Positions 25,842-35,021 of a stretch of DNA of 40,063 nt are shown in pieces. The position numbers and the translations under genes were made by a program. This DNA is from Alphaproteobacteria bacterium (GTDB lineage Bacteria; Pseudomonadota; Alphaproteobacteria; Micropepsales; Micropepsaceae): assembly GCA_019245415.1 (NCBI GenBank), contig JAFARO010000006.1, forward strand, positions 1-40,063. The letters run 5' to 3'. Within the stretch, counting starts at the first letter, position 1. Each line of letters begins with the position of its first letter. The notes below the pieces were generated by a model. That model had not been told where the DNA came from and ran no database searches. It worked only from the letters and a program-made list of their open reading frames with translations.

Positions 25842-26417
25842 TCAGTGCCGCGGGCGTTGCATGTCGTCCAGCGCCAGGTTGAGCTTGAGCACGTTGACAT
25901 GCGGCTCGCCGATGACTCCCAGGACGCGGCCCTCTATCTGCGAAACGACCAGCACCTTCACACTGTCCGGCGACAGGCCGCGCGCCTTGGCGACACGCGG
26001 AATCTGGAAATAGGCCGCGGCGGGCGTAATGTCGGGATCGAGCCCGCTGGCCGAACTCGTCACCAGATCGATGGGGACGGGCTGGTTCGGGTTCTCGGCG
26101 TGCAGCTTGGCAGCATCTCCGCTCATACGCTTGAGCAGCGCCTTCGAGGTCGGTCCCAGATTCGAGCCGGAAGAGTTCGCGGCGTCATAGCCTGTGCCCG
26201 CGGCAGAGGGACGGCCGTGAAAATACCTCGCGCTCGTGAAGTTCTGTCCGATCAGTTCGGAGCCGACCACTTTGCCGCCTCGCTCGATCATGCTGCCGTT
26301 GGCCTGATGCGGAAATGCGAGCTGCGCCAAGGCCGTGATTCCCAGCGGATAGATGACACCCGTGATCGCTGTCATCACGACGATCATCATGATTGCGGGA
26401 CGGATATGTTTGAGCAT
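25842..26417 (-). CDS. kdpC: Potassium-transporting ATPase subunit KdpC
   Basis: KdpC is the small single-span subunit that stabilises the KdpFABC complex and assists ATP binding. The 191-residue product has an N-terminal transmembrane segment (about 8-30) and the family hallmarks [29 protein letters not shown] (in two parts) and [16 protein letters not shown]. The start is ATG 26417, preceded by GAGGAA; TTG at 26432 in the same frame is less likely. It begins seven bases after the kdpB stop. Confidence 0.96.
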   Translation of the reverse strand: MLKHIRPAIMMIVVMTAITGVIYPLGITALAQLAFPHQANGSMIERGGKVVGSELIGQNFTSARYFHGRPSAAGTGYDAANSSGSNLGPTSKALLKRMSGDAAKLHAENPNQPVPIDLVTSSASGLDPDITPAAAYFQIPRVAKARGLSPDSVKVLVVSQIEGRVLGVIGEPHVNVLKLNLALDDMQRPRH

Positions 26418-26424
26418 GACTTCC

Positions 26425-28500
26425 TCACGCAAGGCCGATGGCGTTGACCGCCATGTCGATCAGCTTGATGCCGACGAAGGGGACGACGATGCCACCCAGG
26501 CCGTAAACCAAAAGATTGCGGCGCAGGATCGCGGCGGCACCGACGGGCTTGTAAGCGACGCCCCTCAGTGCCAGCGGGATCAGCGCGACGATGATCAGTG
26601 CATTGAAGATGATCGCCGAGAGGATCGCGCTTTGCGGCGATCTCAGCCCCATCACATTCAGTGCCTGGAGCTCGGGATAGAACGCCACGAACATCGCCGG
26701 GATGATGGCGAAATACTTCGCCACGTCGTTGGCGATGGAAAACGTCGTCAGCGCGCCGCGCGTCATCAGGAGCTGTTTGCCGATCTCCACGATCTCGATG
26801 AGCTTGGTCGGGTCGCTGTCGAGGTCGACCATGTTGCCGGCCTCGCGCGCCGCCATGGTGCCGGTGTTCATCGCCACGCCGACATCGGCCTGGGCGAGCG
26901 CCGGTGCGTCGTTGGTGCCGTCGCCGCACATCGCCACCAGCTTGCCCTTGGCCTGCTCGTCGCGGATGAGCTTGAGCTTGGTCTCCGGCGTAGCCTGGGC
27001 GAGGAAATCGTCGACGCCGGATTCGGCCGCGATGGCTGCGGCGGTCAGCGGGTTGTCGCCGGTGATCATCACGGTGCGGATGCCCATCTTGCGTAAGCTG
27101 CCGAAGCGCTCGCGGATACCGCCCTTGACGATGTCCTTCAGGTGAATGACGCCGAGCAGCTTGCCGTCCTTCGCCACCGCCAGCGGCGTACCGCCCGATT
27201 TGGCGATGCCCTCCGCGATCCGTGTCAATGCTTGTGCGTCGTCAAGCGGCACCCGCGCCCAGGCGAGTACCGCGTCCACCGCGCCTTTGCGGATCGACAT
27301 GCCATCCAGGTCCACGCCGCTGATGCGTGTCTGCGCCGAGAAGGGGATGAAATGCGCCTGCATCGGCGCCATGTCGCGGCCGCGGATGCCGTATTTCTCC
27401 TTTGCCAGCACGACGATGGAGCGGCCCTCCGGCGTCTCGTCGGAGAGCGAGGAGAGCTGCGCCGCGTCGGCAAGGTCGGATTCCGTTACGCCCGGCAACG
27501 CGAGAAACTCGCAAGCCTGACGGTTGCCGAGCGTGATCGTGCCGGTCTTGTCGAGCAGCAAAGTGTCGACATCGCCCGCCGCTTCCACGGCGCGGCCGGA
27601 CATGGCGAGCACGTTGAACCGCACCAGGCGATCCATGCCCGCGATGCCGATGGCGGAGAGCAGTGCACCGATGGTCGTGGGGATGAGGGTGACGAACAGC
27701 GCCACCAGCACCAGCACGGTGATCTTGCCGCCGGCATAGGCGGCAAAGCTCGGGATCGTCGCCACCGCGAAGACGAAGATCAAGGTCATGCCCGCGAGCA
27801 GGATGTTGAGCGCGATCTCGTTGGGCGTCTTCTGGCGCGCGGCGCCCTCGACCAGCGCGATCATGCGGTCGAGAAACGTGTGACCCTGGGCTGCGGTGAT
27901 GCGCACCCGGATCCAATCCGAGATCACGGTGGTGCCGCCGGTCACGGCCGAGCGGTCGCCTCCGGATTCGCGGATGACCGGCGCGGATTCGCCGGTGATC
28001 GCCGCCTCGTTGACCGAGGCCACGCCTTCGACCACGTCGCCGTCGCTCGGGATGATGTCGCCGGCCTCGACCATCACCACGTCGCCGGGTTTGAGCGCGG
28101 TCGCCGGCACGCTGCGCCATGACGCGCCGTCCACCAGCTTCGCCATGGTGTCGGTCTTTGTCCTGCGCAAGGAGTCGGCTTGCGCCTTGCCGCGGCCTTC
28201 GGCGACCGCTTCGGCGAAATTGGCGAACACCACGGTGAACCAGAGCCAGAGATTGATCTGGAAGGAGAAGACCAAATCCTTGCCGCCGCTCAGGAGATCA
28301 CGCAAGAAGAGCAGCGTCGTCAGCGCCGCGACGATCTCCACGCAGAACATCACCGGATTGCCGATCATGTGGCGCGGGTGGAGCTTTTTGAACGACGCGG
28401 CGATGGCCGGAATCAGTATCTTCAAATCCGTCATGGTGGCGACCGGCATGCGCTTGCGCTCATGCTCGAGGCCGAAGGGCTTTTGGATGGTCGTATCCAT
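26425..28500 (-). CDS. kdpB: Potassium-transporting ATPase ATP-binding subunit KdpB
   Basis: KdpB is the P-type ATPase subunit that energises potassium uptake. The 691-residue product contains the phosphorylation motif DKTGT (aspartate 317), the actuator motif TGES (169-172) and the hinge motif GDGTNDAP. In E. coli the TGES serine is the site of inhibitory phosphorylation at high potassium, and it is conserved here (S172). Hydrophobic segments and the N-domain are intact with no frameshift. It starts eight bases after the kdpA stop. Confidence 0.98.
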   Translation of the reverse strand: MDTTIQKPFGLEHERKRMPVATMTDLKILIPAIAASFKKLHPRHMIGNPVMFCVEIVAALTTLLFLRDLLSGGKDLVFSFQINLWLWFTVVFANFAEAVAEGRGKAQADSLRRTKTDTMAKLVDGASWRSVPATALKPGDVVMVEAGDIIPSDGDVVEGVASVNEAAITGESAPVIRESGGDRSAVTGGTTVISDWIRVRITAAQGHTFLDRMIALVEGAARQKTPNEIALNILLAGMTLIFVFAVATIPSFAAYAGGKITVLVLVALFVTLIPTTIGALLSAIGIAGMDRLVRFNVLAMSGRAVEAAGDVDTLLLDKTGTITLGNRQACEFLALPGVTESDLADAAQLSSLSDETPEGRSIVVLAKEKYGIRGRDMAPMQAHFIPFSAQTRISGVDLDGMSIRKGAVDAVLAWARVPLDDAQALTRIAEGIAKSGGTPLAVAKDGKLLGVIHLKDIVKGGIRERFGSLRKMGIRTVMITGDNPLTAAAIAAESGVDDFLAQATPETKLKLIRDEQAKGKLVAMCGDGTNDAPALAQADVGVAMNTGTMAAREAGNMVDLDSDPTKLIEIVEIGKQLLMTRGALTTFSIANDVAKYFAIIPAMFVAFYPELQALNVMGLRSPQSAILSAIIFNALIIVALIPLALRGVAYKPVGAAAILRRNLLVYGLGGIVVPFVGIKLIDMAVNAIGLA

Positions 28501-28508
28501 CGTCGTCC

Positions 28509-30236
28509 TCAGTAGAGACTGTGGCCGAGCATCGCGAGGTGCTCGACCACGGGGCCGAGCGCGAGCGCCGGGAAGTAGGTCAGGCCGCCGACGATCAGGA
28601 TCACGCCGATGATCAGACCGACGAACAAGGGTCCGGTGGTTGGAAAGGTGCCGGCCGAGGCCGGAACGATCTTCTTTGCCGCCAGGGAACCCGCGACCGC
28701 CATCATCGGCACGATCCAGAGGAAGCGGCCGATCAGCATCGCGATGCCGAGGGTGATGTTGTAGAACGGCGTATTGGCGTTGAGGCCTGCGAACGCGCTG
28801 CCGTTGTTGCCGGTGGCAGAGGTGTAGGCGTAGAGGATTTCGCTGAAGCCGTGCGGCCCGGCATTGTTCAGCGACGACAGGCCCGCCGGCAACACGCAGG
28901 CGAGTGCGGCAAAGCCGAGAATCGAGAGCGGCGAGATCAGGATGGCAAGCATCGCCATCTTGACCTCTTTCGCTTCCAGTTTCTTGCCGAGATATTCCGG
29001 CGTCCGGCCGACCATCAATCCGGCGACGAACATGCCGACGATGATGAAGAGCAGCATGCCGTAGAGCCCCGAACCGACGCCGCCCCAGATGATCTCGCCC
29101 AGTTGGATATTGACGATCGGAACCAATCCGCCAAGCGGCGTGAAGCTGTCATGCATCGCGTTGACGGAGCCGTTCGAGGCCTCGGTCGTCGCGTTGGCCC
29201 AGATCGTGGAGTTGGCGATGCCGAAGCGGACTTCCTTGCCTTCCATGTTGCCGCCGGGCTGTAGCGCATTCGGCGTCTGGTCGACATGCAGCCTTGCGAG
29301 GACAGGACTGGGTTGCGTCTCGGCCCAGTAACAGGCGCCTTGACCGGCGAGCCAAAGCACCCCCATCACGGCAAACACCGCCCAGCCCTGACGCGTGTTC
29401 CCGACCATCTTGCCGAAGGTGCAGGTCAGCGCTGCGCTGATCGCGAGAATCGCCCACAGCTCGAGGAGATTGGTGATGGCGTTCGGATTTTCGAAGGGGT
29501 GCGCCGAATTGGCGTTGAAGAAGCCGCCGCCGTTGGTGCCGAGCTGCTTGATCGCAAGCTGAGAGGCCACCGGGCCTTGCGCAATCGTCTGCTTGGCGCC
29601 CTCCAATGTGCTTGCGATCGTGTAGTCGTTCAGGTTCTGCGGCAGGCCTTGCCAGATCATGGCCAGCGCGACCACGACCGACAGGGGCAGCAGGACGTAG
29701 AGCGTGCAGCGCGTGAGATCGACCCAGAAATTACCGACCGTATTCGCAGACTTGCGCGCGAACGCACGGATGAAAGCGACCGCGAGCGCAATGCCCGCGG
29801 CCGCCGAAACGAAATTCTGCACCGTCAGCGCCGCCATCTGCGTCAGGTAGCTCATCGTCGACTCGCCGCCGTATCCCTGCCAATTGGTGTTGGTGGCGAA
29901 GCTGACGGCGGTATTGAACGACGAGTCTGCGGATACCGCGCCCATGGCATGCGGATTGAGCGGCAGAACCGCCTGGAGCCGCTGCAGCGCATAGACCGCG
30001 AGGAAGCTCGCGAAGCCGAAAAAAAGCGCCGCGACGGTATAGACCGTCCAATGCTGTTCCTGCTCTTCGTGCACGCCGCACAGAGTGTAGATCGCGCGTT
30101 CGACAGGGCGCAGGGCGGGAGTGAGGAACGTGCGTTCACCCGCGAACACCCTTGCCATGAACAGGCCGAGCGGCTTCACCGTAGCGGTGACCAGCACTGC
30201 GAAGATTGCGATCTGAAGCCAGCCGTTGAAGGTCAT
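28509..30236 (-). CDS. kdpA: Potassium-transporting ATPase potassium-binding subunit KdpA
   Basis: KdpA forms the selective potassium pathway of KdpFABC, with four pseudo-repeats related to K+ channel/SKT pores. The 575-residue product is hydrophobic throughout. It shows the filter-region loops [34 protein letters not shown], the segment [11 protein letters not shown] and the loop [13 protein letters not shown], all typical of KdpA. The start ATG 30236 lies 13 bases after the kdpF stop. Confidence 0.98.
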   Translation of the reverse strand: MTFNGWLQIAIFAVLVTATVKPLGLFMARVFAGERTFLTPALRPVERAIYTLCGVHEEQEQHWTVYTVAALFFGFASFLAVYALQRLQAVLPLNPHAMGAVSADSSFNTAVSFATNTNWQGYGGESTMSYLTQMAALTVQNFVSAAAGIALAVAFIRAFARKSANTVGNFWVDLTRCTLYVLLPLSVVVALAMIWQGLPQNLNDYTIASTLEGAKQTIAQGPVASQLAIKQLGTNGGGFFNANSAHPFENPNAITNLLELWAILAISAALTCTFGKMVGNTRQGWAVFAVMGVLWLAGQGACYWAETQPSPVLARLHVDQTPNALQPGGNMEGKEVRFGIANSTIWANATTEASNGSVNAMHDSFTPLGGLVPIVNIQLGEIIWGGVGSGLYGMLLFIIVGMFVAGLMVGRTPEYLGKKLEAKEVKMAMLAILISPLSILGFAALACVLPAGLSSLNNAGPHGFSEILYAYTSATGNNGSAFAGLNANTPFYNITLGIAMLIGRFLWIVPMMAVAGSLAAKKIVPASAGTFPTTGPLFVGLIIGVILIVGGLTYFPALALGPVVEHLAMLGHSLY

Positions 30237-30249
30237 GTGCGCCGCTCCT

Positions 30250-30339
30250 TCAGAACCGTTCCGGCCGCAGCAGCGCGTAGACCAGATAGGCGAGCAATCC
30301 GACGCTCACCACGGTGCCGAGGGCGTAATCCAGGATCAT
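30250..30339 (-). CDS. kdpF: Potassium-transporting ATPase small subunit KdpF
   Basis: A 29-residue single-span peptide starting MILDYALG and ending ALLRPERF. The ending LLRPERF and the position just before kdpA are diagnostic of KdpF, the lipid-like stabilising subunit of the pump. AGGAGGG stands seven bases before the ATG (30339). Confidence 0.93.
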   Translation of the reverse strand: MILDYALGTVVSVGLLAYLVYALLRPERF

Positions 30340-30350
30340 CGCGCCCTCCT

Positions 30351-30434
30351 TCAGAGCCGCTCGCAGGCATAGGTGTAGGCAATGGCCGCGGCGAAGAAGA
30401 CGGCGGCCATTGCGATCATGAAAACGTCCAGCAT
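30351..30434 (-). CDS. 27-residue membrane peptide upstream of kdpF
   Basis: A very short gene between the porin and kdpF: ATG at 30434, TGA at 30353-30351. AGGAG stands six bases before the start, and it is followed 11 bases later by kdpF with its own AGGAGGG. The peptide begins MLDVFMIAM, has one continuous hydrophobic span (about residues 3-23) and ends YACERL. Similar tiny ORFs ending in CERL or CDRL occur upstream of kdpF in other proteobacteria as far as I recall, usually unannotated. A role as a further small Kdp subunit or membrane regulator is possible but unproved. Confidence 0.75.
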   Translation of the reverse strand: MLDVFMIAMAAVFFAAAIAYTYACERL

Positions 30435-30443
30435 CCTTTGCTC

Positions 30444-31592
30444 CTAGAACAGCACGCCGGTTTCGAAGAACACGCTCGCCTGTGTGGTGTCGTTCGCGCT
30501 CGGGCCGTAACCGAAACCAGGCGTCACGTCGCTCGCGCCGACATACGAGCCTTCCAGCCGTGCAAAAAAGACATTGTACTGGTACGTCGGCGTCACCGTG
30601 ATCGACCACGCCTTGCTGCCTGGACCGGCGATCAGAAGATTCATCGCGCCCGCGGCGGCGCTTCCCGTCGAGTTGACGTATTCCGCGCGAGCGGCGAGCT
30701 TCCAATGATCGTCGAAGGCATAATTCGCCGTCAGCATGGCGCCGATGGAACTGGCGCCTTGAAGCGCGCCATGCAGCGGATCGCGCGGCGCGCTCACAAA
30801 TTGCAGGCTGGGGCTGATCGTCCAAGGTCCGGAGGCGTGGGTGTAGACCAGGTCGGCGATGGTGCCGTCGTTGAGCAGCGGCGTCGCGAACGGCAGCGTC
30901 AGCGGATTGTGGCCCAGATTGGTGCCCGCAATGACGCTGACCGTGTCTGCGCCGCCATCGAAGGCATAGGCGACCGAGCCTGAAAGGTCGTTCAGCGTCT
31001 GCGAATAGTAGCCGTCGTTGACTGACAGTGCGAAGGACAGCGGGCCGGCCGTGTAGTTGAGCTGCACGCCTTGTGTGACCGACGGCGTTTGGTTCCAAAG
31101 CAGGCCTCGTTGAATGTCGAGGTTCTGATAGGTGAAGGCGTTCTCGGCGCCGATCAGGGTCGGCAGTTTGCCGGCGGATATAGAGAAATTGTCCGTCGGC
31201 GCGATCTTGAGATAGGCGAACGGCACGTCGCCGTAGAGCATGGTCGTGGCGCGCGAGCCGCGGATGTAGCCGAAGCCGAGCGAAGGCTGCGTATAGATGC
31301 CGGCCTGCACGTAAACCTGCCACCAGCCATCGGTCTTCTCGATCCAGGCTTGAGCGTTGTCGAGATCGACCAGCGAGTGGGCGCCGGAACCAGGATTGTC
31401 CTGGTCGAAGACGAGGCCCGTCACTGCAGCGCCGACGAACCACTTCCCTGCCCAATCGAGATCGACGCCATAGGGATTGGGATTGGCGGAAAGCGAAGCG
31501 TTCATCGCGGGGAATGGCAGAGCGTCTGCGAACGCAGAACTGCTCCCTCCAACCACCAGCGACGCGGCGATCAAACAGGTACGCAGCTTCAT
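30444..31592 (-). CDS. Outer-membrane beta-barrel protein (porin-like) of the kdp operon
   Basis: The 382-residue product has a signal peptide (MKLRTCLI...AFA-DA, about 22 residues) and a long series of amphipathic strands rich in aromatic residues. It ends in phenylalanine (FFETGVLF), the usual outer-membrane barrel signal. It resembles the BBP2/OmpL-like putative barrel family. It sits between a small membrane protein and the Kdp genes, nine bases from the 27-residue peptide gene, and starts with an ATGA overlap to its upstream neighbour. The inferred role is to let potassium reach the periplasm under limitation. Confidence 0.85.
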   Translation of the reverse strand: MKLRTCLIAASLVVGGSSSAFADALPFPAMNASLSANPNPYGVDLDWAGKWFVGAAVTGLVFDQDNPGSGAHSLVDLDNAQAWIEKTDGWWQVYVQAGIYTQPSLGFGYIRGSRATTMLYGDVPFAYLKIAPTDNFSISAGKLPTLIGAENAFTYQNLDIQRGLLWNQTPSVTQGVQLNYTAGPLSFALSVNDGYYSQTLNDLSGSVAYAFDGGADTVSVIAGTNLGHNPLTLPFATPLLNDGTIADLVYTHASGPWTISPSLQFVSAPRDPLHGALQGASSIGAMLTANYAFDDHWKLAARAEYVNSTGSAAAGAMNLLIAGPGSKAWSITVTPTYQYNVFFARLEGSYVGASDVTPGFGYGPSANDTTQASVFFETGVLF

Positions 31593-31870
31593 TGCGGCGC
31601 TCCGAAGAAAGCGGTGATGAAAAGAACGAGGATCGCTGCAACGCCTAGGATCAGCGCGATCTCACCGAGCACGCGGCCCTCGCCGTTCTCTCTGCGCGCA
31701 CCGCCCCTGCCGGTCGCGATCCAAAGTTCGCTCGACACTTCCGGCCAAAAGTCGTCGCGCTCCTCGTCCAGCAGCGCGCGAAGTTGCGCCTTCCGTGGCT
31801 GATATTCGTCAGCACCTCTTGCGCTCGGCGCTGCGCCGGAGATTCCGCGGAAATCGAGAATTTCTGCCAT
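31589..31870 (-). CDS. Small C-tail-anchored membrane protein, first gene of the kdp operon
   Basis: A 93-residue product starting MAEILDFRG, with an acidic/aromatic middle (LLDEERDDFWPEVSSELW) and a single C-terminal transmembrane segment (about 69-89), so it is probably anchored by its tail with the body in the cytoplasm. I know no named family. An in-frame GTG at 31879 would add three residues. The stop overlaps the porin ATG as ATGA, which ties it to the kdp operon and supports it as a real gene. Confidence 0.75.
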   Translation of the reverse strand: MAEILDFRGISGAAPSARGADEYQPRKAQLRALLDEERDDFWPEVSSELWIATGRGGARRENGEGRVLGEIALILGVAAILVLFITAFFGAPQ

Positions 31871-31913
31871 GGTCGCCACCGCGAGCGCATGGTTGAGCGC
31901 TTGCGACGGCTTG

Positions 31914-31938
31914 GGTTCTAGAACCGGCCCGCATTAAA
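31914..31938 (-). promoter_or_regulatory. Candidate kdp operon promoter element with a 12-bp palindrome
   Basis: A perfect 12-bp palindrome GGTTCTAGAACC (31914-31925) lies 44 bases upstream of the first gene of the kdp operon. Just upstream of it, on the minus strand, TTTAAT (31938-31933) could be a -10 box, placing the palindrome at about +1 to +12. No good -35 box is found at 16-18 bases, as is common for promoters needing an activator such as KdpE. The palindrome is certain; its function is inferred. Confidence 0.45.
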
Positions 31939-32145
31939 ATTCCATGTGGTTTGCAGCAGAACTGAGCGGGGCAATTTCCACTCCAGCGAATTCGCGCCAC
32001 TGCGCGCGAACGCGCCATCGCCGAACGCACTATCCTGGCGAACGGCTTTTGCTGCCGCGAGCAGATAGAGCAGCTGAGCGGGCGGGCGACCGCAAAGTGG
32101 GGCCAGATGTCTGGAACCGCGCGTCCTGCCCGGGCAGAAGAGCCG
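31939..32145. other. Spacer between the kdp leader and yjbQ
   Basis: About 200 bases with no believable gene. It includes a perfect 12-bp palindrome CTGCCCGGGCAG at 32126-32137, nine bases beyond the yjbQ stop. That could form only a small hairpin and has no T-run, so I do not call it a terminator. KdpE-binding sequences, if present, would be expected in its left part. Confidence 0.45.
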
Positions 32146-32565
32146 TCAGGTTCCGATCACATGCGCGGCCACCTCCCGGCGGTGCGGGGCGCGACGGTGT
32201 TCGAACAGGTAGAGCCCTTGCCAGGTGCCGAGCGCCATCCGCCCACCGATTACGGGGATCGAGAGCTGTGTGTCGGTCAGCGCGGCGCGCAAATGACCCG
32301 GCATGTCGTCCGGCCCTTCGGCATCATGGCGGTAGCGGCCCGGTTCTTCGGGCGCCAGCCGCGCGAAAAAGCTCTCGATGTCTTCCAGAACATCGCTGTC
32401 CGCATTTTCCTGGATCAGCAGCGAGGCCGAGGTGTGGCGGCAGAACAGGGTCAGAAGCCCGGTTTCGATTTCCTGCGCGGCGAGCCAGCCGGCCACCTCG
32501 GAGGTGAACGCGACCAGGCCCCGGCCCCGGGTCGCAATCGGAAAAATGTGCACCGCTTGGCGCAT
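32146..32565 (-). CDS. YjbQ family protein (UPF0047)
   Basis: The 139-residue product is a YjbQ/UPF0047 family protein. Characteristic segments are CRHTSASLLIQENAD (about 43-57), the HDAEGPDDMPGHLRAALTD region with conserved histidines, and LGTWQGLYLFEHR. Some relatives show weak thiamin-phosphate-synthase activity, but the physiological role is unsettled. ATG 32565 was chosen over an upstream in-frame start because the family begins at this position. It is divergent from the CorA gene across 122 bases. Confidence 0.92.
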   Translation of the reverse strand: MRQAVHIFPIATRGRGLVAFTSEVAGWLAAQEIETGLLTLFCRHTSASLLIQENADSDVLEDIESFFARLAPEEPGRYRHDAEGPDDMPGHLRAALTDTQLSIPVIGGRMALGTWQGLYLFEHRRAPHRREVAAHVIGT

Positions 32566-32687
32566 GAAGCCGCCCTTGGGACCCCACAAGCTAACGCGAT
32601 TCCCCCAAAGGCCGCTCCTTGCGTTTGCAATGCGGCAGGACACAGGCTTCAGTCCCGCTCCAAAAAGGACGAATCGCGGTCAAGGAC

Positions 32688-33614
32688 ATGCACAGCGAGA
32701 AACAGCTCGACGGCGGCATCTGGATCGACCTGTTCGATCCCAGCGACAGCGAGCGCGAGGACGTGCGCCGGGCACATGGATTGCGCGTGCCCGGCCGGCA
32801 AGAGCTGGAGGAGATCGAATCCTCGAGCCGGCTGTCGCGCGACGGCAGCACGCTCTATCTCAACATGCCGATCCCCACGATGGACGCGGACGGCATGCTG
32901 GTGCCCTCGCCGATGGGCTTCATCCTCTCGGAGACCGTGCTCGTCACCATCCGCTTCGCCGCGCTGGAATCGCTTGCCGCCGTGCCCGCCAAGCTCGACA
33001 AGCAATCGATTTCGCCCCCTGGCGTGTTCGCGATGATCATCGAGGACATGGTCGATCACGCCGCGGACCGGCTGGAGAAGATTGCGGCCGATCTCGCGGC
33101 GATCTCGCGCGCGCTGTTCGGCCGGGTGCAGGCGACCCCGCACAACATCAAGCGCCAGACGCAGATGCTCAAGCGCATGCTCTTCGCCATCGGCTTCGCC
33201 GGCGACCAGCTCTCGCATATCCGCGAGAGCCTGCTCGGCCTGCAGCGCATCCTGGCCTACACGCTCGAAGTCTGCCACGCCTGGAAGCCGGAGGATTTCC
33301 TGGCGCGGCTCAACATCGCGCGGCGCGACCTGCAATCGCTTGTCGAGCATGAGACCCATCTCTCCGACAAGACGCAGTTCCTGCTCGACGCCAATCTCGG
33401 CTTCATCAACACCGAGCAGAACGACATCTTCAAGGTCCTGACCATCGTCTCGGTGGTGGGGATTCCGCCGACCTTGATCGCGAGCATGTACGGCATGAAT
33501 TTCCACTACATGCCGGAACTTTCCTGGAGCTTCGGTTACGGCTACGGGCTGGGACTGATCGCGCTCAGCACGATCCTTCCCATTCTTTGGTTCAAATGGC
33601 GCGGCTGGTGGTGA
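32688..33614 (+). CDS. corA: CorA family magnesium/divalent-cation transporter
   Basis: A 308-residue inner-membrane channel for Mg2+ (Co2+/Ni2+ in some homologues). It has a long cytoplasmic alpha/beta and helical domain and two C-terminal transmembrane segments. The signature GMN is at about 269-271 (YGMNFHYMPELSW), immediately after the first segment. MPEL is the usual extension in the CorA group, which argues against ZntB. ATG 32688 is chosen; its ribosome-binding site is weak, and further in-frame codons extend upstream to a TTG at 32619. The stop is six bases from the convergent gene's stop. Confidence 0.92.
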   Translation: MHSEKQLDGGIWIDLFDPSDSEREDVRRAHGLRVPGRQELEEIESSSRLSRDGSTLYLNMPIPTMDADGMLVPSPMGFILSETVLVTIRFAALESLAAVPAKLDKQSISPPGVFAMIIEDMVDHAADRLEKIAADLAAISRALFGRVQATPHNIKRQTQMLKRMLFAIGFAGDQLSHIRESLLGLQRILAYTLEVCHAWKPEDFLARLNIARRDLQSLVEHETHLSDKTQFLLDANLGFINTEQNDIFKVLTIVSVVGIPPTLIASMYGMNFHYMPELSWSFGYGYGLGLIALSTILPILWFKWRGWW

Positions 33615-33620
33615 GCGGCG

Positions 33621-34079
33621 TCAGTTCTTCAGCAGCGTGATATCGACCTGCCAGGCGGCGATGCTTCCGGCGGCGGGCATCTGCACCTGCATCTGGACGG
33701 TGTGGGAGCCGTTTGCGACAAAGGCGTTGGACTTGAGGTTGCCCACCACATAGTTCGACGAAGGCACCGTTCCCTGCACCGGACATCCAGGCGACGCTTG
33801 TTGGCCGTCGATCAGCACGCAGATCGACCATTGCCCGCTCGTGTCGGCGATCACTTGCGCCATCGAGCCGACATCGACGATGCAGCCATTGGTCGCGCCG
33901 CATTTGACGCTGGTGGTGTCGATGACATTGGTTCCGGCCAAGAGGCTTGTGACCACGCCGTTCGAATCGATGGCGGTGCCGATCTGCTTGTGCAGCTTGG
34001 CCGTGGCCGGCTGCTGCGCCTGCGCGCCCCCCATGCTCGCCACCAACGCGGCGACCAGCACCACAAATCCTGCTCTCAT
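33621..34079 (-). CDS. Secreted protein of unknown function
   Basis: A 152-residue exported protein with signal peptide (MRAGFVVLVAALVASMGGAQA, cleavage near 21). The mature part is rich in Val, Ser, Thr and Asn. It has cysteines in VKCGATNGCIVDVG, SICVLIDG and PGCPVQG, which could form two disulfides. The strand-rich C-terminus (HTVQMQVQMPAAG, AAWQVDITLL) suggests a beta-sandwich. I do not recognise the family. Start ATG 34079 follows AAGGGGTGG; GTG 34088 is an alternative. Confidence 0.75.
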   Translation of the reverse strand: MRAGFVVLVAALVASMGGAQAQQPATAKLHKQIGTAIDSNGVVTSLLAGTNVIDTTSVKCGATNGCIVDVGSMAQVIADTSGQWSICVLIDGQQASPGCPVQGTVPSSNYVVGNLKSNAFVANGSHTVQMQVQMPAAGSIAAWQVDITLLKN

Positions 34080-34248
34080 GACTGCCACCCCTTGGGCCGT
34101 GAGACGCTAGCGCGTCCGCCCCGATGACGCCAAACGGCCCATGCCACCTTGGTAAAGAGCACGCCACAATTGGGCCCAGATTACGCCCCTGCAACTTCCG
34201 CCGCGCAAACCGCGTTTCCTCTCTGCCCCTTTTCGAAAGAGACGCACG

Positions 34249-34875
34249 ATGAGCGACTTGAGAGGTTATTCGACTCCGCCGGAAACCCCGGCCACGAGCA
34301 GCCGCAGCAAGATCATAGCAGCCGCCGTGGTTGCCATCGGCGCCGTTGCGATCGGCGCCTATGCCTATGAAGCGAACAACAAGGCCACGCCGCACCAGCA
34401 AACCGCCTCGAACGAGCGTATTCCGCAAGCCATCACGCCGCCCCCACAGCCGCCTGCGGCAACGGATCAGGAGTCGAGCAGCGCGACCCCACCGGCGACG
34501 ACGGCCACCACCGCACCGACGAACGCGCCGAGCGCCGAACCGCCCAAGCAGAAACCGGCGGTCAAGACGCGGCGCGAGATCGGTCTTGCATCGACGGCGC
34601 ATCGCACCCACGTCGCCAAGCTGAGCGACACCGACAACCAACGCGTCGCGCGCCTGCCGAGCGAGGAGCAGCCGACGCAGCCGCCGGCCGCCACGCCTCC
34701 GGACACCGCTCAGGTGCCGTCGACCACGACGCAAACGACCGCGCCGAACTCCGCACCGGTCCAGCCCTCGCCCCCGATGGCGAACGGGCCCCAGACCAGC
34801 ACGGCGCCGGATACTTCCGCACCGCCGCCGACCGAGCAGCCGCAGTCTTCGCAATCGCCCCAGACACCGCAGTAA
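34249..34875 (+). CDS. Pro/Thr/Gln-rich protein with one transmembrane segment
   Basis: The 208-residue product begins with a short polar region, then a transmembrane segment (about 21-41, IIAAAVVAIGAVAIGAYAY). A long low-complexity tail rich in Pro, Thr, Ala, Gln and Ser follows. The only non-repetitive island is about residues 105-135 (KTRREIGLASTAHRTHVAKL region). It could be a wall-spanning or linker-like envelope protein; no catalytic motif is visible and the family is unknown. A strong intrinsic terminator follows 12 bases after the TAA stop, supporting a monocistronic transcript. Confidence 0.7.
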   Translation: MSDLRGYSTPPETPATSSRSKIIAAAVVAIGAVAIGAYAYEANNKATPHQQTASNERIPQAITPPPQPPAATDQESSSATPPATTATTAPTNAPSAEPPKQKPAVKTRREIGLASTAHRTHVAKLSDTDNQRVARLPSEEQPTQPPAATPPDTAQVPSTTTQTTAPNSAPVQPSPPMANGPQTSTAPDTSAPPPTEQPQSSQSPQTPQ

Positions 34876-34886
34876 TCCATCCCTGG

Positions 34887-34920
34887 CTCCCTCTCCCGTT
34901 TTCGGGAGAGGGAGTTTTTT
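34887..34920 (+). terminator. Rho-independent terminator
   Basis: CTCCCTCTCCCG (34887-34898) and CGGGAGAGGGAG (34903-34914) form a perfect 12-bp stem with a TTTT loop, followed directly by six T residues. It ends the transcript of the Pro/Thr-rich protein gene and insulates the downstream PhzF-like gene. Confidence 0.95.
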
Positions 34921-35021
34921 GGGTTGCGCCGGTCCATACGCACCGGGTCATACGCGTCGGTCCGGTCCGGCATGCGATAAGCGTCGTTCCCGCCCTCGGC
35001 CTCGCGCGATAGCCTGCGTGG

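Noticed and set aside
32126..32137. Palindrome CTGCCCGGGCAG as terminator for yjbQ
   Set aside because: A loopless 12-bp palindrome with no T-run on either strand; too weak to call a terminator.
34921..35021. Short repeated pieces (CATACGC and GGTCCGGTCCGG) before the PhzF-like gene
   Set aside because: Too short and irregular to be a repeat array or CRISPR; consistent with GC-rich spacer sequence.
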